Below, piece by piece: positions 24,364-32,949 of a stretch of 44,964 nucleotides of DNA. Each line of letters starts with the position of its first letter. The first letter of the stretch is position 1. Both the position numbers and the translations under genes were made by a program. Origin of the DNA: Candidatus Zixiibacteriota bacterium (GTDB lineage: Bacteria; RBG-13-66-14; B26-G2; WVWN01); NCBI GenBank assembly GCA_030613505.1, contig JAUWLW010000025.1, positions 1 through 44,964 on the forward strand, given 5' to 3'. Under the pieces are notes generated by a model, which was given only the letters and a program-made list of their open reading frames with translations, ran no database searches and was not told the origin of the DNA.

Positions 24364-26031
24364 CTAGAACATCGGCGTTTCCTTGTACTCGCCGAACTCC
24401 TCGCGCAAGATGTCCAGCGTCTCGCCCAGCGTGGCGTACGCCCGCGCGCAGGCCAGGAAGTGGGGCATGAGGTTGGTCCCGTCGCGCGCGGCCTGCCGCA
24501 GGCCGTCGAGCGCCTTCTTCCACTCCGCCTCCGAGCGTTCCGCGCGCACCTTCGCCAGCCGCTTCTTCTGGTGTTCCTCCACCGCCGGGTCGCCCTTCAA
24601 AAGGTCCATCTCTATTTTTTCGTCCGCCAGCTCGAATTCGTTCACGCCGACGACGATCCGCGTCCCCGCCTCGATCTTCTTCTGGTAGGCGTACGCCGCG
24701 TCGGCGATTTCTTTCTGGAAGAAACCCTTCTCGATGGCTTTAAGGACGCCGCCTAACGCTTCGATTTTCTCGAAGTACTCCTCGGCCTCCTGCTCGAGTT
24801 TGTTCGTCATATACTCGACGTAGTACGAGCCGGCGAGGGGGTCGATGGTATTGGCGACGCCCGATTCGTAGGCGATTATCTGCTGCGTGCGGAGGGCGAT
24901 GAGGACCGCCTTTTCGGAGGGCAGCGCCATCGTCTCGTCCATGGAGTTGGTATGGAGCGACTGCGTGCCGCCCAGCACGCCGGCCAGCGCCTCGAGCGCG
25001 GTGCGGACGATGTTGTTCTCCGGCTGTTGCGCCGTAAGGCTGCATCCCGCCGTCTGGGTGTGGAAGCGCATGAGCCAGCTGCGCGGGTTCTTGGCCTTAT
25101 ACTTATCCTTCATCCGCTTGGCCCAGATGCGCCGGGCGGCGCGGTACTTCGCTATCTCCTCGAAAAAGTCGAGGTGGGCGTTGAAGAAATGGGAGAGGCG
25201 CGGCGCGAACGTGTCCACGTCCAGGCCGGCGGCGACGCCGGCCTCGACGTACGCGAAGCCGTCGGCCAGCGTGAAGGCGAGTTCCTGGGCCGCGGTGGAG
25301 CCGGCCTCGCGGATGTGATACCCCGAAATGGAGATAGTGTTCCACTTCGGGACCTCGTCGGCGCAGTAGGCCATGATGTCGGTGATGATGCGCATCGACG
25401 GCTCGGGCGGGTAGATCCACGTCTTCTGGGCGATGTATTCTTTCAGGATGTCGTTCTGGATGGTGCCGCGCAGCAGCTTGGAGTCGACGCCCTGCTTCTC
25501 GCCCACGGCGACGTAGTACGCCAGGAGAAGCGCCGCGGGGGCATTGATGGTCATCGACGTTGACACCTCGGCCAGCGGGATGCCGTCGAAGAGGACCTCC
25601 ATGTCGGCCAGCGACGAGATAGCGACGCCGCACTTGCCCGCCTCGCCGTGCGCGTACGGGTGGTCCGAGTCGCGGCCCATGATGGTGGGCAGGTCGAAGG
25701 CTACCGAGAGGCCGGTCTGGCCGTGGCTCAGCAGGTATTTGTAGCGTTGATTCGTGTCCTCCGCGGAGCCGAAGCCGGAGAATTGACGCATGGTCCACAG
25801 CCGGCCGCGGTACATGTTGGTTTGGACGCCGCGGGTATAGGGGTACTCCCCCGGGACGCCGAGGTCCTCGCCGTAGTCGAGGCCGTCGACGTCGGCCGGG
25901 GTGTAGAGCGGCGCCACCGGCAGGCCGCTCACGGTCTCGAAGAGGGCGTTCCGTTCTTCGCAATCGGCGGCTTCTTTATCCCATTCCGCCTTAGCCCGGG
26001 CGACTTTTTCCAATTCCTTTTTATCGAACAT
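24364..26031 (-). CDS. B12-dependent mutase large subunit, isobutyryl-CoA-mutase type
   Basis: A 555-residue TIM-barrel subunit, paralogous to the methylmalonyl-CoA mutase subunit of the same operon and likewise without a B12 domain. It has '[28 protein letters not shown]', '[25 protein letters not shown]', '[25 protein letters not shown]' and '[14 protein letters not shown]'. Where methylmalonyl-CoA mutase has Tyr and Arg (Tyr89/Arg207 in Propionibacterium), this protein has Phe84 and Gln202, again 118 apart. Phe/Gln is the signature described for isobutyryl-CoA mutase (Phe80/Gln198 in Streptomyces IcmA). It should interconvert isobutyryl-CoA and n-butyryl-CoA. 2-Hydroxyisobutyryl-CoA mutase (Ile/Gln) is less likely. 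Automatic annotation would probably call it methylmalonyl-CoA mutase. Confidence 0.88.
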   Translation of the reverse strand: MFDKKELEKVARAKAEWDKEAADCEERNALFETVSGLPVAPLYTPADVDGLDYGEDLGVPGEYPYTRGVQTNMYRGRLWTMRQFSGFGSAEDTNQRYKYLLSHGQTGLSVAFDLPTIMGRDSDHPYAHGEAGKCGVAISSLADMEVLFDGIPLAEVSTSMTINAPAALLLAYYVAVGEKQGVDSKLLRGTIQNDILKEYIAQKTWIYPPEPSMRIITDIMAYCADEVPKWNTISISGYHIREAGSTAAQELAFTLADGFAYVEAGVAAGLDVDTFAPRLSHFFNAHLDFFEEIAKYRAARRIWAKRMKDKYKAKNPRSWLMRFHTQTAGCSLTAQQPENNIVRTALEALAGVLGGTQSLHTNSMDETMALPSEKAVLIALRTQQIIAYESGVANTIDPLAGSYYVEYMTNKLEQEAEEYFEKIEALGGVLKAIEKGFFQKEIADAAYAYQKKIEAGTRIVVGVNEFELADEKIEMDLLKGDPAVEEHQKKRLAKVRAERSEAEWKKALDGLRQAARDGTNLMPHFLACARAYATLGETLDILREEFGEYKETPMF

Positions 26032-26065
26032 ATTACTCGGTCCTTTTAACGGCCTTTAGGTCTTT

Positions 26066-27217
26066 TTACCGCAGCAGATGGCCCGCGATGACGAGGCGTT
26101 GCACCTCGGAGGTGCCCTCGTAAATTTCGGTGATGCGCTGGTCGCGGTAGAGGTGTTCGACGGCCGAGAAGTCGCCGACGTAGCCGTAGCCGGCGTGGAT
26201 TTGCATGCAGCGGTCGACGCAGAAATTCGCCGCCTCGGAGCCGTAGAGCTTGGCTTGCGCGGCCTCCAGGCCCATAGGCTCGCCCGCGGCCTCCTTGCGC
26301 GCGGCCTTGTACGTCAGAAGCCGCGCCGCCTCGAGCCGGACCGACATATCGGCGATCATCCACTGGATGGCCTGCAGCTTGGCGATGGGCGCGCCGAATT
26401 GCTCGCGCTCTTTGGCGTAGGCCGAGGCGAGGTCGAAGGCGCGCTGGCAGATGCCGACGGATTGGGCGGCGACGCCGATGCGGGCGCCGTCGAGCGTGTT
26501 CATCGTGACGCGGAAACCCTTACCGTGCTCACCCAGGAGGTTCTCTTTAGGTATCTTTACGTCCTTGAAGTACAGGCGGGCCGTAGTCGAGGCGCGTATC
26601 CCCATCTTGTATTTTAAAATTTCGGTCGTGTACCCCGGGTCGTCGGGGTTGTCGAAGATGAGGGCCGAGACCTTGAACTTGTCCGGGTTCTCGGCGGTGT
26701 TGGCTTTGCAAATGACGACGACGACGTCGGCCACGTTGCCGGAGGTGATGAAGATCTTCTCGCCGTTGAGGACGTAGTGGTCGCCGTCGAGGACCGCGGT
26801 GGCTTGTTGCGCCGCGGCGTCGGAGCCCGCGCTCGGCTCGGTCAGCGCGAAGGCGCCGTGGGTCTCCCCGGCGTTCATCGGCGGCAGGTACTTCTTCTTC
26901 TGCTCTTCGGTGCCGAACTTCTGGATGGGGTACGAGGCCAGCACCTGCACCGCCATAACGATGCCAAAAGCCGCGTCGGCGTACGATATCTCCTCGATGA
27001 GCGTCGCGTATAGCAACTTGTTCTGGCCGCCGCCGCCGTATGCCGGGTCCGCCGGGTAGCCGAGGTAGCCGGCTTTGCCCATAGCCTTGAAAACGTCTTC
27101 CGGGAACTCGGGCGGCCTGCGGTCGAGCTGCTCGCTCACCGGGTCGATGTGCTTTTTGGCGAAGGCACGAGCCTTTTCGCGTACTTTTTCCTGCGCGGGG
27201 TCCCAGTTCCAGGCCAT
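26066..27217 (-). CDS. Acyl-CoA dehydrogenase (short-chain type)
   Basis: A 383-residue FAD acyl-CoA dehydrogenase. 'GAFALTEPSAGSDAAAQQATAVLDGDHYVLNGEKIFITSGNVADVVVVICKA' binds FAD and substrate. 'GICQRAFDLASAYAKEREQFGAPIAKLQAIQWMIADM' and 'HAGYGYVGDFSAVEHLYRDQRITEIYEGTSEVQRLVIAGHLLR' follow. The catalytic base is Glu367 in 'IYEGTSE', the position used by short- and medium-chain enzymes. In this operon the likely substrate is butyryl-CoA, formed by the adjacent mutase, giving crotonyl-CoA. An isobutyryl- or 2-methyl-branched-chain substrate is an alternative. No electron-transfer flavoprotein genes are present in the window. RBS AGGAGA. Confidence 0.93.
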   Translation of the reverse strand: MAWNWDPAQEKVREKARAFAKKHIDPVSEQLDRRPPEFPEDVFKAMGKAGYLGYPADPAYGGGGQNKLLYATLIEEISYADAAFGIVMAVQVLASYPIQKFGTEEQKKKYLPPMNAGETHGAFALTEPSAGSDAAAQQATAVLDGDHYVLNGEKIFITSGNVADVVVVICKANTAENPDKFKVSALIFDNPDDPGYTTEILKYKMGIRASTTARLYFKDVKIPKENLLGEHGKGFRVTMNTLDGARIGVAAQSVGICQRAFDLASAYAKEREQFGAPIAKLQAIQWMIADMSVRLEAARLLTYKAARKEAAGEPMGLEAAQAKLYGSEAANFCVDRCMQIHAGYGYVGDFSAVEHLYRDQRITEIYEGTSEVQRLVIAGHLLR

Positions 27218-27235
27218 CTTCTCTTCTCCTCGGCG

Positions 27236-28204
27236 TTATATTTCGCGAGAGACTTCTTTAAAGAGCCGGGCCGAAGCTTCGTAGGGCGTAAGTAGCCCTT
27301 GCTGTACCTCGGCCGTTAATAATTCCAATAAATTTTCGTAGGCCGGCGCGGCGGCGCAAACGCACTTGAATTCGTACTCGAGCAGCTCCTCGAGCTGGCG
27401 TCGCACCCGCGCGCGGCGGCGCGTCGTCAACCCGTTCGACTTCTCGAGGTGCGAGCGGTGGACCGCCACCGCCTCCAGTATTTCGTCCACGCCGCGCCCC
27501 TCGGTCGCGACCGACATGACCACCGGTGGCCGCCACCCGTCTTCGGGCTTGAGCTCGAGCGTGACGCGGAGCTCGCGCGCCATCTGCTCGGCGCCCTCGC
27601 GGTCGGCCTTGTTGACCACCAGCACGTCGGCGATCTCCATCAGGCCGGCCTTCATCGCCTGGACCGCGTCCCCGGACTCCGGGACGACGACTACCACCGT
27701 CGTATCGGCGGAGTTGGCGACGTCGAGCTCGCTCTGGCCCACGCCCACCGTCTCGATGAGCACGAGGTCGAGGCCGAAGGCGTCCATCGTCAGCGCGACT
27801 TCGCCCGTAGCCTTGGCCAGGCCGCCCGGGCCGCCGCGCGTCGCCATGCTGCGGATGAAGATGCGCTCGTTGCCGGCCAGCTCATTCATCCGGATGCGGT
27901 CGCCCAACAGCGCGCCGCCGGTGAAGGGGCTGGTCGGGTCCACCGCGACCACGCCCACGTCCCGCCCCGCGGCGGCGTAGCGCTCCGCCAGGTGCGACAC
28001 CAACGTCGACTTGCCGGCCCCCGGCGGCCCGGTGATGCCTACCAGGTACGCTTTGCCCGCGCGGCCGTATATCTCGCGCAGGAAGTCGCGGTAGCCGTCG
28101 GCCTCGTCCTCCACCGCGGATATGGCCCGCGCCAGCGCGAGGCGGTCGCCGGCCAGGAAGCGCTCCAGGAAGTCGGTCGCCGTTACTACGCCGGCGCCCT
28201 TCAA
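27236..28204 (-). CDS. meaB: MeaB/ArgK-type G-protein chaperone of the B12 mutase
   Basis: A 322-residue SIMIBI-class GTPase. P-loop 'GITGPPGAGKSTLVSHLA', then 'VAVDPTSPFTGGALLGDRIRMNEL', 'IFIRSMATRGGPGGLA', 'ETVGVGQSELDVANSADTTVVVVVPESGDAVQAMKAGLMEIADVLVVNKADREG'. MeaB gates loading of adenosylcobalamin onto methylmalonyl-CoA mutase and protects it from inactivation. With two mutases here it may serve both. Its ATG overlaps the adenosyltransferase stop (ATGA), coupling cofactor synthesis to cofactor delivery. Confidence 0.95.
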   Translation of the reverse strand: MKGAGVVTATDFLERFLAGDRLALARAISAVEDEADGYRDFLREIYGRAGKAYLVGITGPPGAGKSTLVSHLAERYAAAGRDVGVVAVDPTSPFTGGALLGDRIRMNELAGNERIFIRSMATRGGPGGLAKATGEVALTMDAFGLDLVLIETVGVGQSELDVANSADTTVVVVVPESGDAVQAMKAGLMEIADVLVVNKADREGAEQMARELRVTLELKPEDGWRPPVVMSVATEGRGVDEILEAVAVHRSHLEKSNGLTTRRRARVRRQLEELLEYEFKCVCAAAPAYENLLELLTAEVQQGLLTPYEASARLFKEVSREI

Positions 28205-28728
28205 AACTCGATCCCTTTCCGCGCCGGGACGCCGATGCGGTAATGGTGCTTTATCTCCCGCACCTCGCTCACCAGGTCCGCGGCGTCGGCGAATTCGGCG
28301 GGCGCGCCGCGGCCCGTCAGGACGAGTTCCATCTCGGGAGGTTTGTGCGATATGAGGTCCAGGATTTCTCTTACGGCGACGAGGCCGTAGTCGGCGGCGA
28401 CGTTCACTTCGTCCAAGATGACGAGGTCGTACGCGTTCTCGGCGACGACCTGCCGCGCCCGCTCCAGCGCCTCGCGCGCCAAAGCGACGTCCTCCGCCGC
28501 CGGCTCGTCGTGGTCGACGAAGGTCTCGCGGCCGTACTGTTCGATGTCGAAACCCTCGAGTTTTCGCGCGGCCTCCAGCTCGCCGTAATTTATCCGACCC
28601 TTCATGAACTGGATAACGAGTACCCGCGCGCCGTGGCCCCAGGCGCGCAGCGCGAGGCCGAGGGCGGCGGTGGTCTTGCCCTTGCCGTCGCCGGCGTAAA
28701 CTTGAACCGTACCTTGTGCGCCTAGCAT
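28201..28728 (-). CDS. cobO: Cob(I)alamin adenosyltransferase (CobA/CobO/BtuR type)
   Basis: A 175-residue ATP:corrinoid adenosyltransferase. 'VQVYAGDGKGKTTAALGLALRAWGHGARVLVIQFMKG' has the P-loop, 'YDLVILDEVNVAADYGLV' the Walker B-like motif, and 'LVLTGRGAPAEFADAADLVSEVREIKHHY' the typical 'LTGR.A...L.E.ADLVTE' ending. It makes adenosylcobalamin for the mutases. The open frame extends 42 codons upstream, but that part overlaps the promoter; ATG 28728 gives normal family length. No convincing Shine-Dalgarno site precedes it. It is the first gene of the acyl-CoA operon. Confidence 0.93.
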   Translation of the reverse strand: MLGAQGTVQVYAGDGKGKTTAALGLALRAWGHGARVLVIQFMKGRINYGELEAARKLEGFDIEQYGRETFVDHDEPAAEDVALAREALERARQVVAENAYDLVILDEVNVAADYGLVAVREILDLISHKPPEMELVLTGRGAPAEFADAADLVSEVREIKHHYRIGVPARKGIEF

Positions 28729-28825
28729 CGTATTGCGGGTAAGCGGCGAGTAAACCCTCTCGCCTAAGCGCCCACCCGTCGGGTTGGCGCCCTTTGAGCT
28801 AAACTGGTAAGAGAAGAAGGACTTT

Positions 28826-28854
28826 TTTATAACATCCGCCCCGTGACGTGTCAA
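28826..28854 (-). promoter_or_regulatory. Promoter of the acyl-CoA/B12 operon
   Basis: Reading the - strand, TTGACA (28849-28854) is followed by a 17-bp spacer and TATAAA (28826-28831). The leader of about 90 nt to the first start codon holds a GC-rich hairpin (28768-28790, arms GCGCC/GGCGC and ACCC/GGGT). It is too short for a cobalamin riboswitch, and no B12-box-like sequence was seen. The 322-nt divergent gap (28729-29050) contains this promoter and that of ftsH, with no gene. Confidence 0.82.
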
Positions 28855-28953
28855 TAAATCTTTTAAAATAAGGCCTTGCGGCGCCGACGACGGCGACGGC
28901 GCGCGTTTCGCCGCCCTCTCGCCGGTGGGCGACGGCGCGCGCTAAGCCGCAAA

Positions 28954-28982
28954 TTGCCTTGTTTTAAAAGGGCGATTATGAT
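28954..28982 (+). promoter_or_regulatory. Candidate promoter of the ftsH operon
   Basis: TTGCCT (28954-28959), a 17-bp spacer and TATGAT (28977-28982) lie about 70 nt upstream of ftsH. Start point expected near 28989. It is divergent from the acyl-CoA operon promoter, about 100 bp away. Confidence 0.6.
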
Positions 28983-29050
28983 AATCTTAATCGGGATAAA
29001 TTACGAAAATATCGGGCGGATGACGTTCATTCCGCCGTTCGGAGGTTTCG

Positions 29051-30988
29051 ATGAAGCGTACTTTACGGGGATTGCTCCCGTGGTTGATTATAATATTGGC
29101 CGTCGCCTCGGTTTACCAGTTTTTCGTGATGAAATCCGAGCGCGTCGCCAGAATACCTTATTGGAAATTTACCGACCTGCTCGACAAAGGCGTTGTGGCG
29201 ACGGTGACGCTTAAGGAGAACAAGGTTACCGGCGAGCTGAGCCGCGAGGCCCGCACCGAGGGCGACGCTCAGCCCTTCACCAAGTTCAAGACCCAGGCGC
29301 CGGTAGTGGATTCCGAATTCGTCAAAGAGCTCGAGGCCGCCGGCGTCAGAGTCGATACCCAGGAGGCGAGGTCGGCCTGGTTTACGATTCTCGTCTCGGT
29401 AGGCCCGTATATCTTGTTGTTCGCGTTTTTCATCTGGCTCTTCCGCCGGATGCAGAGCCCCAACAATAAAGCGATGTCCTTCGGCAAGAGCCGCGCCCGC
29501 CTATTCGACGAGGGCAAGCAGAAAGTGACGTTCGAGGACGTCGCCGGCGCCGAGGAGGCCAAAGAGGAGCTCGAGGAGATAATCGAGTTCCTGAAGGACC
29601 CCAACAAGTTCCAGCGGCTGGGCGGCAAGATCCCCAAGGGCGTCCTGCTGGTGGGGCCGCCGGGCTCGGGCAAGACGCTGATGGCCCGCGCCGTGGCCGG
29701 CGAAGCCGGCGTGCCGTTCCTGAACATCTCCGGGTCCGACTTCGTCGAGATGTTCGTGGGCGTGGGCGCCGCGCGGGTACGAGACCTCTTCGACGAGGGC
29801 AAGAAGCGTGCGCCCTGCATCGTCTTCATCGACGAGTTGGACGCCGTGGGGCGGCTGCGCGGCGCCGGCCTCGGCGGCGGCCACGACGAACGCGAGCAAA
29901 CCCTCAACCAGCTTCTGGTCGAGATGGACGGCTTCGAGAGCAACGAGGGCGTCATCCTGCTGGCCGCGACCAACCGCCCCGACGTCCTCGACCCGGCGCT
30001 CCTTCGCCCCGGCCGCTTCGACCGCACCGTCGTCGTCGACCGCCCGGACATCAAAGGACGTCTGGGCATCCTGGAAGTCCATACCCGCGAGATCCCGCTC
30101 GCCGACGCCGTCGACCTTGAGGCCATCGCGCGCGGGACGCCGTACTTCTCGGGCGCCGACCTGGCGAACCTCGTCAACGAGGCGGCGCTGCTGGCCGCCC
30201 GCAAGGACCGAAAGGCGGTAGCGCAGGCGGACCTGGAGGAGGCGCGCGACAAGGTCATGATGGGGCCAGAGCGCAAGAGCCGCGTCATCAGCGAGAAGGA
30301 CAAGAAGATCGCCGCCTACCACGAGGCAGGCCACGTGCTGGTGGCCAAGCTCACGCCCGGCTCGGACCCGGTCCACAAGGTCACCATCATCCCGCGCGGG
30401 ATGGCGCTGGGCCTGACGCAGTCGCTGCCCGAAGAAGAGAAGCACATGTATTCCAAGGAATACTGCGGCATATTGTTGGACCATATGTTGGGCGGCCGGG
30501 CCGCGGAGATGCTGGCGTTCAACGAGGAGACGTCCGGGGCCGGCAACGACATCGAGCGCGCCACCGAGCTCGCGCGCCGGATGGTGTGCGATTGGGGAAT
30601 GAGCGAGGCGCTGGGCCCGGTGGCCTTCGGCAAGAAGGAGGAGGCCATCTTCCTCGGCCGCGAGATAACACAGCACCGCGACTACTCCGAGCAAACGGCC
30701 CAGGCCATAGACGGCGAGATAAGGCGTTTGGTGGACGCGGCGTACGGCCGGGCGCACAAATTGTTGAAGAAGAGCAAGAAGCAACTGGAGCTCATCGCGG
30801 GCGAGCTCCTCGAGCGCGAGACGCTCACCGGCGGGGAGATAGATGCTTTGTTGGCCGGCAAGAAGTTGCCGCCGTTCGAGAAGCAGCCGGCCGCGAAAAA
30901 GAAGAAGCGGCCGGGCGAGGGCCGCGCGAAGAAGGCCGTCAAGAGGGCGAGGGAGATGCCCGACGCCGAGCCGGCCCTCGAGACGTAA
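29051..30988 (+). CDS. ftsH: ATP-dependent membrane zinc protease FtsH
   Basis: A 645-residue FtsH of standard length. Two membrane helices ('[19 protein letters not shown]' and '[19 protein letters not shown]') flank a periplasmic domain. The AAA module has Walker A 'GPPGSGKT' (about 203-210), Walker B '[12 protein letters not shown]' and SRH '[20 protein letters not shown]'. The protease has His424-Glu-Ala-Gly-His428 in '[14 protein letters not shown]' and the third ligand in '[25 protein letters not shown]'. The C-terminus is unusually basic ([13 protein letters not shown]). It degrades membrane and regulatory proteins at the inner membrane. GGAGG precedes ATG. Its stop overlaps folP (TAATG). 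Confidence 0.97.
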   Translation: MKRTLRGLLPWLIIILAVASVYQFFVMKSERVARIPYWKFTDLLDKGVVATVTLKENKVTGELSREARTEGDAQPFTKFKTQAPVVDSEFVKELEAAGVRVDTQEARSAWFTILVSVGPYILLFAFFIWLFRRMQSPNNKAMSFGKSRARLFDEGKQKVTFEDVAGAEEAKEELEEIIEFLKDPNKFQRLGGKIPKGVLLVGPPGSGKTLMARAVAGEAGVPFLNISGSDFVEMFVGVGAARVRDLFDEGKKRAPCIVFIDELDAVGRLRGAGLGGGHDEREQTLNQLLVEMDGFESNEGVILLAATNRPDVLDPALLRPGRFDRTVVVDRPDIKGRLGILEVHTREIPLADAVDLEAIARGTPYFSGADLANLVNEAALLAARKDRKAVAQADLEEARDKVMMGPERKSRVISEKDKKIAAYHEAGHVLVAKLTPGSDPVHKVTIIPRGMALGLTQSLPEEEKHMYSKEYCGILLDHMLGGRAAEMLAFNEETSGAGNDIERATELARRMVCDWGMSEALGPVAFGKKEEAIFLGREITQHRDYSEQTAQAIDGEIRRLVDAAYGRAHKLLKKSKKQLELIAGELLERETLTGGEIDALLAGKKLPPFEKQPAAKKKKRPGEGRAKKAVKRAREMPDAEPALET

Positions 30989-32190
30989 TGACCGACGACA
31001 CCGACGACCCGGTTTCGGTACGGACCGTAAGTTTCGATACGCCGGCGCCGGCGCGGGAGCTGATGGCCGCTATCGGCGTGCACCCGCAAGGCGTCGACAT
31101 AATGGCGGCCAAGTTCACCGGCCGCGCGCTCTACGTCAAGAACCTCAAAAACGTTGCCGCCAACATATTGAAGCAAGAGGCGTTGTCCGCGGGGGCCGAG
31201 GCCGCGGTGAACAAGCACGTCGTCACCTGCCGCGTCGCCCGCAGCGACGCCCTTTTGTTCGGTACCGCGGCGGCGCTCGGGGCCGTGGGCGAAAAGCTCG
31301 CGGGTCAGGACTTCGGCCTGGACGGGTTGGGAAAGGCCATGTGCCGCGTCGTGGCGGCGTGGGACGCCGTCTCGTCGCTCGAGCTCAAAGGAAAGACCTA
31401 CCGCCTCGAGCGGCCGCTCGTGATCGGGATTTTGAACGTCACGCCGGACTCGTTTTCGGACGGCGGCCGTTTCCTCGAGCCGGCCGCGGCCGTAAACCGC
31501 GCGCGGGAGTTGCTTGGGCACGGCGCGGACGTAGTCGACGTAGGCGGCGAGTCGACGCGCCCGGGCGCGGCGTACGTCTCGGCCGAGGAGGAGCTGAGCC
31601 GGGTGCTGCCGGTGGTGGAGGCCATAGCGCCGGATTATCCGGTATCGGTAGATACGCGGAAGGCCGCCGTGGCGAGGAAGTGCGCCCAAGCCGGGGCGGC
31701 GATGGTAAACGACGTCTCCGCGGGGCGCGACGACCCGGCGGTGGCGGCGGTGTGCGCCGAGTTCGGCCTGCCGTACGTCGTCATGCACATGAAGGGCACG
31801 CCCGCGGACATGCAGCAGGACCCGCGCTACGACGACGTCGTCGGCGAGGTTCGCGATTTTCTGGCCCAGCGCGCCGCGTGGGCCGAGGCGCAAGGCGTGG
31901 CGCAAGTCGTGGTCGACCCCGGCATCGGCTTCGGCAAGACGCTCGAGCATAACCTGACGTTACTCAACAACGTCCCGGCGTTGGCCGATTTGGGTTATCC
32001 CGTGATGATAGGGCACTCGCGCAAGTCGTTCGTCGGCAAGCTAACGGGCGAGGAGGTGGACGGCCGGCTGGCCGGTTCGTTGGCGGCGGCGTTGGGCGCG
32101 GCGCGCCGCGGCGCGCACATACTCAGGGTGCACGACGTCGCGGCGACGGCGCAGGCGCTGGCCGTCGCGTCGGCGGTGACCGCTTCGTAA
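30988..32190 (+). CDS. folP: Dihydropteroate synthase with N-terminal extension
   Basis: A 400-residue protein. The C-terminal 275 residues are a complete dihydropteroate synthase: 'LVIGILNVTPDSFSDGGRF', 'GADVVDVGGESTRPGA', 'PVSVDTRKAAVARKCAQAGAAMVNDVSAG', 'YVVMHMKGTPADMQ', 'VVVDPGIGFGKTLEHNLTLL', 'PVMIGHSRKSFVGKLTG'. It joins 4-aminobenzoate to the pterin pyrophosphate in folate synthesis. The first 125 residues ('GVDIMAAKFTGRALYVKNLKNVAANILKQEALSAGAEAAVNKHVVTC') form an extra domain found on DHPS of thermophiles and several deep lineages; its role is unknown. ATG shares one base with the ftsH stop. Confidence 0.95.
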   Translation: MTDDTDDPVSVRTVSFDTPAPARELMAAIGVHPQGVDIMAAKFTGRALYVKNLKNVAANILKQEALSAGAEAAVNKHVVTCRVARSDALLFGTAAALGAVGEKLAGQDFGLDGLGKAMCRVVAAWDAVSSLELKGKTYRLERPLVIGILNVTPDSFSDGGRFLEPAAAVNRARELLGHGADVVDVGGESTRPGAAYVSAEEELSRVLPVVEAIAPDYPVSVDTRKAAVARKCAQAGAAMVNDVSAGRDDPAVAAVCAEFGLPYVVMHMKGTPADMQQDPRYDDVVGEVRDFLAQRAAWAEAQGVAQVVVDPGIGFGKTLEHNLTLLNNVPALADLGYPVMIGHSRKSFVGKLTGEEVDGRLAGSLAAALGAARRGAHILRVHDVAATAQALAVASAVTAS

Positions 32191-32191
32191 T

Positions 32192-32941
32192 ATGTTCGGT
32201 TTGTCTTTCAGAGTTCAGGACGCGGTCGACATCCTGGTGATGGCGTTCGTCATCTACCGGTTGATGTTGCTCGTGAAGGGTACGCCGGCGGCGCCTATGG
32301 CTGCGGGCGTGGTCATCGTAGGCCTCGCCGCCGGCGCCGCCTCGCTCTTGGGCCTGCACTCACTCAACTGGTTCTTCGAGCATCTTCGCGGCGTATGGTT
32401 CATAGCGGCCATAATCGTCTTTCAACCCGAGCTCCGAAAAGCGCTCGGCCTGCTCGGTAAAAACCGGTTGGTGCGCGCGGTCTTGGGCCGAAAAGAGACG
32501 ACGGTCGACGTCGTCGTGAACACGGCCTTCGAGTTCGCGGCGCGGCGCGTAGGCGCGCTTCTCGTCTTCGAGCGGACCGTTCCGCTGGGCAATTACGTCG
32601 AGCGGGGCGTCCGCCTCAACGGCGAGATTTCGCGCGAGCTCTTGGGGGCGATATTCGAAGCCCACTCGCCGCTGCACGACGGCGCGGCCATAATCGAGGG
32701 CGACCGGGTCACCGCCGCGGCCGTGATGTTGCCGCTTACCGAGAACCCCGAGGTCGCCAAAAGCCGCGGCGCCCGTCACCGCGCCGCCCTCGGCATAACG
32801 GAGATTACGGATGCCGTCGTCGTCGTCATATCGGAGGAGACGGGCCGGGTGGCCATCGCGGCCGACGGCCAACTGAAACCGGCAACGGGCGTGGAAGATC
32901 TGAAAGCGTCGTTGCAGGATTACTTGAAAGGTAGGTTGTAG
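32192..32941 (+). CDS. cdaA: Diadenylate cyclase CdaA (c-di-AMP synthase)
   Basis: A 249-residue membrane-bound diadenylate cyclase. Three helices come first ('VDILVMAFVIYRLMLLVKG', 'AAGVVIVGLAAGAASLLGL', 'FEHLRGVWFIAAIIVFQPELRKAL'). The DAC domain follows, with catalytic Asp163-Gly-Ala in 'SPLHDGAAIIEGDRV' and Arg195-His-Arg in 'GARHRAALGITE', the two motifs that define active enzymes. It makes cyclic di-AMP from two ATP. It starts one base after folP, an order (ftsH-folP-cdaA) also known from deltaproteobacteria. A YbbR/CdaR-type partner lies next. Confidence 0.97.
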   Translation: MFGLSFRVQDAVDILVMAFVIYRLMLLVKGTPAAPMAAGVVIVGLAAGAASLLGLHSLNWFFEHLRGVWFIAAIIVFQPELRKALGLLGKNRLVRAVLGRKETTVDVVVNTAFEFAARRVGALLVFERTVPLGNYVERGVRLNGEISRELLGAIFEAHSPLHDGAAIIEGDRVTAAAVMLPLTENPEVAKSRGARHRAALGITEITDAVVVVISEETGRVAIAADGQLKPATGVEDLKASLQDYLKGRL

Positions 32942-32949
32942 GCCGGGGT

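Noticed and set aside
23192-24367. A 391-codon open frame on the + strand
   Set aside because: Antisense to the carboxyltransferase and B12-subunit genes. Val/Ala/Gly/His/Asp-rich composition is typical of shadow frames.
24364-26031. 2-hydroxyisobutyryl-CoA mutase instead of isobutyryl-CoA mutase
   Set aside because: That enzyme has Ile at the first specificity position; here it is Phe84. The Gln202 position alone does not distinguish them.
28729-28825. Cobalamin riboswitch ahead of the adenosyltransferase gene
   Set aside because: The leader is about 90 nt, roughly half of what the aptamer needs, and no B12-box-like sequence is visible.
30586-32190. A longer folP reading starting inside ftsH
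   Set aside because: The first 134 codons are ftsH read in another frame. The ATG overlapping the ftsH stop gives a protein with a known type of N-terminal extension.
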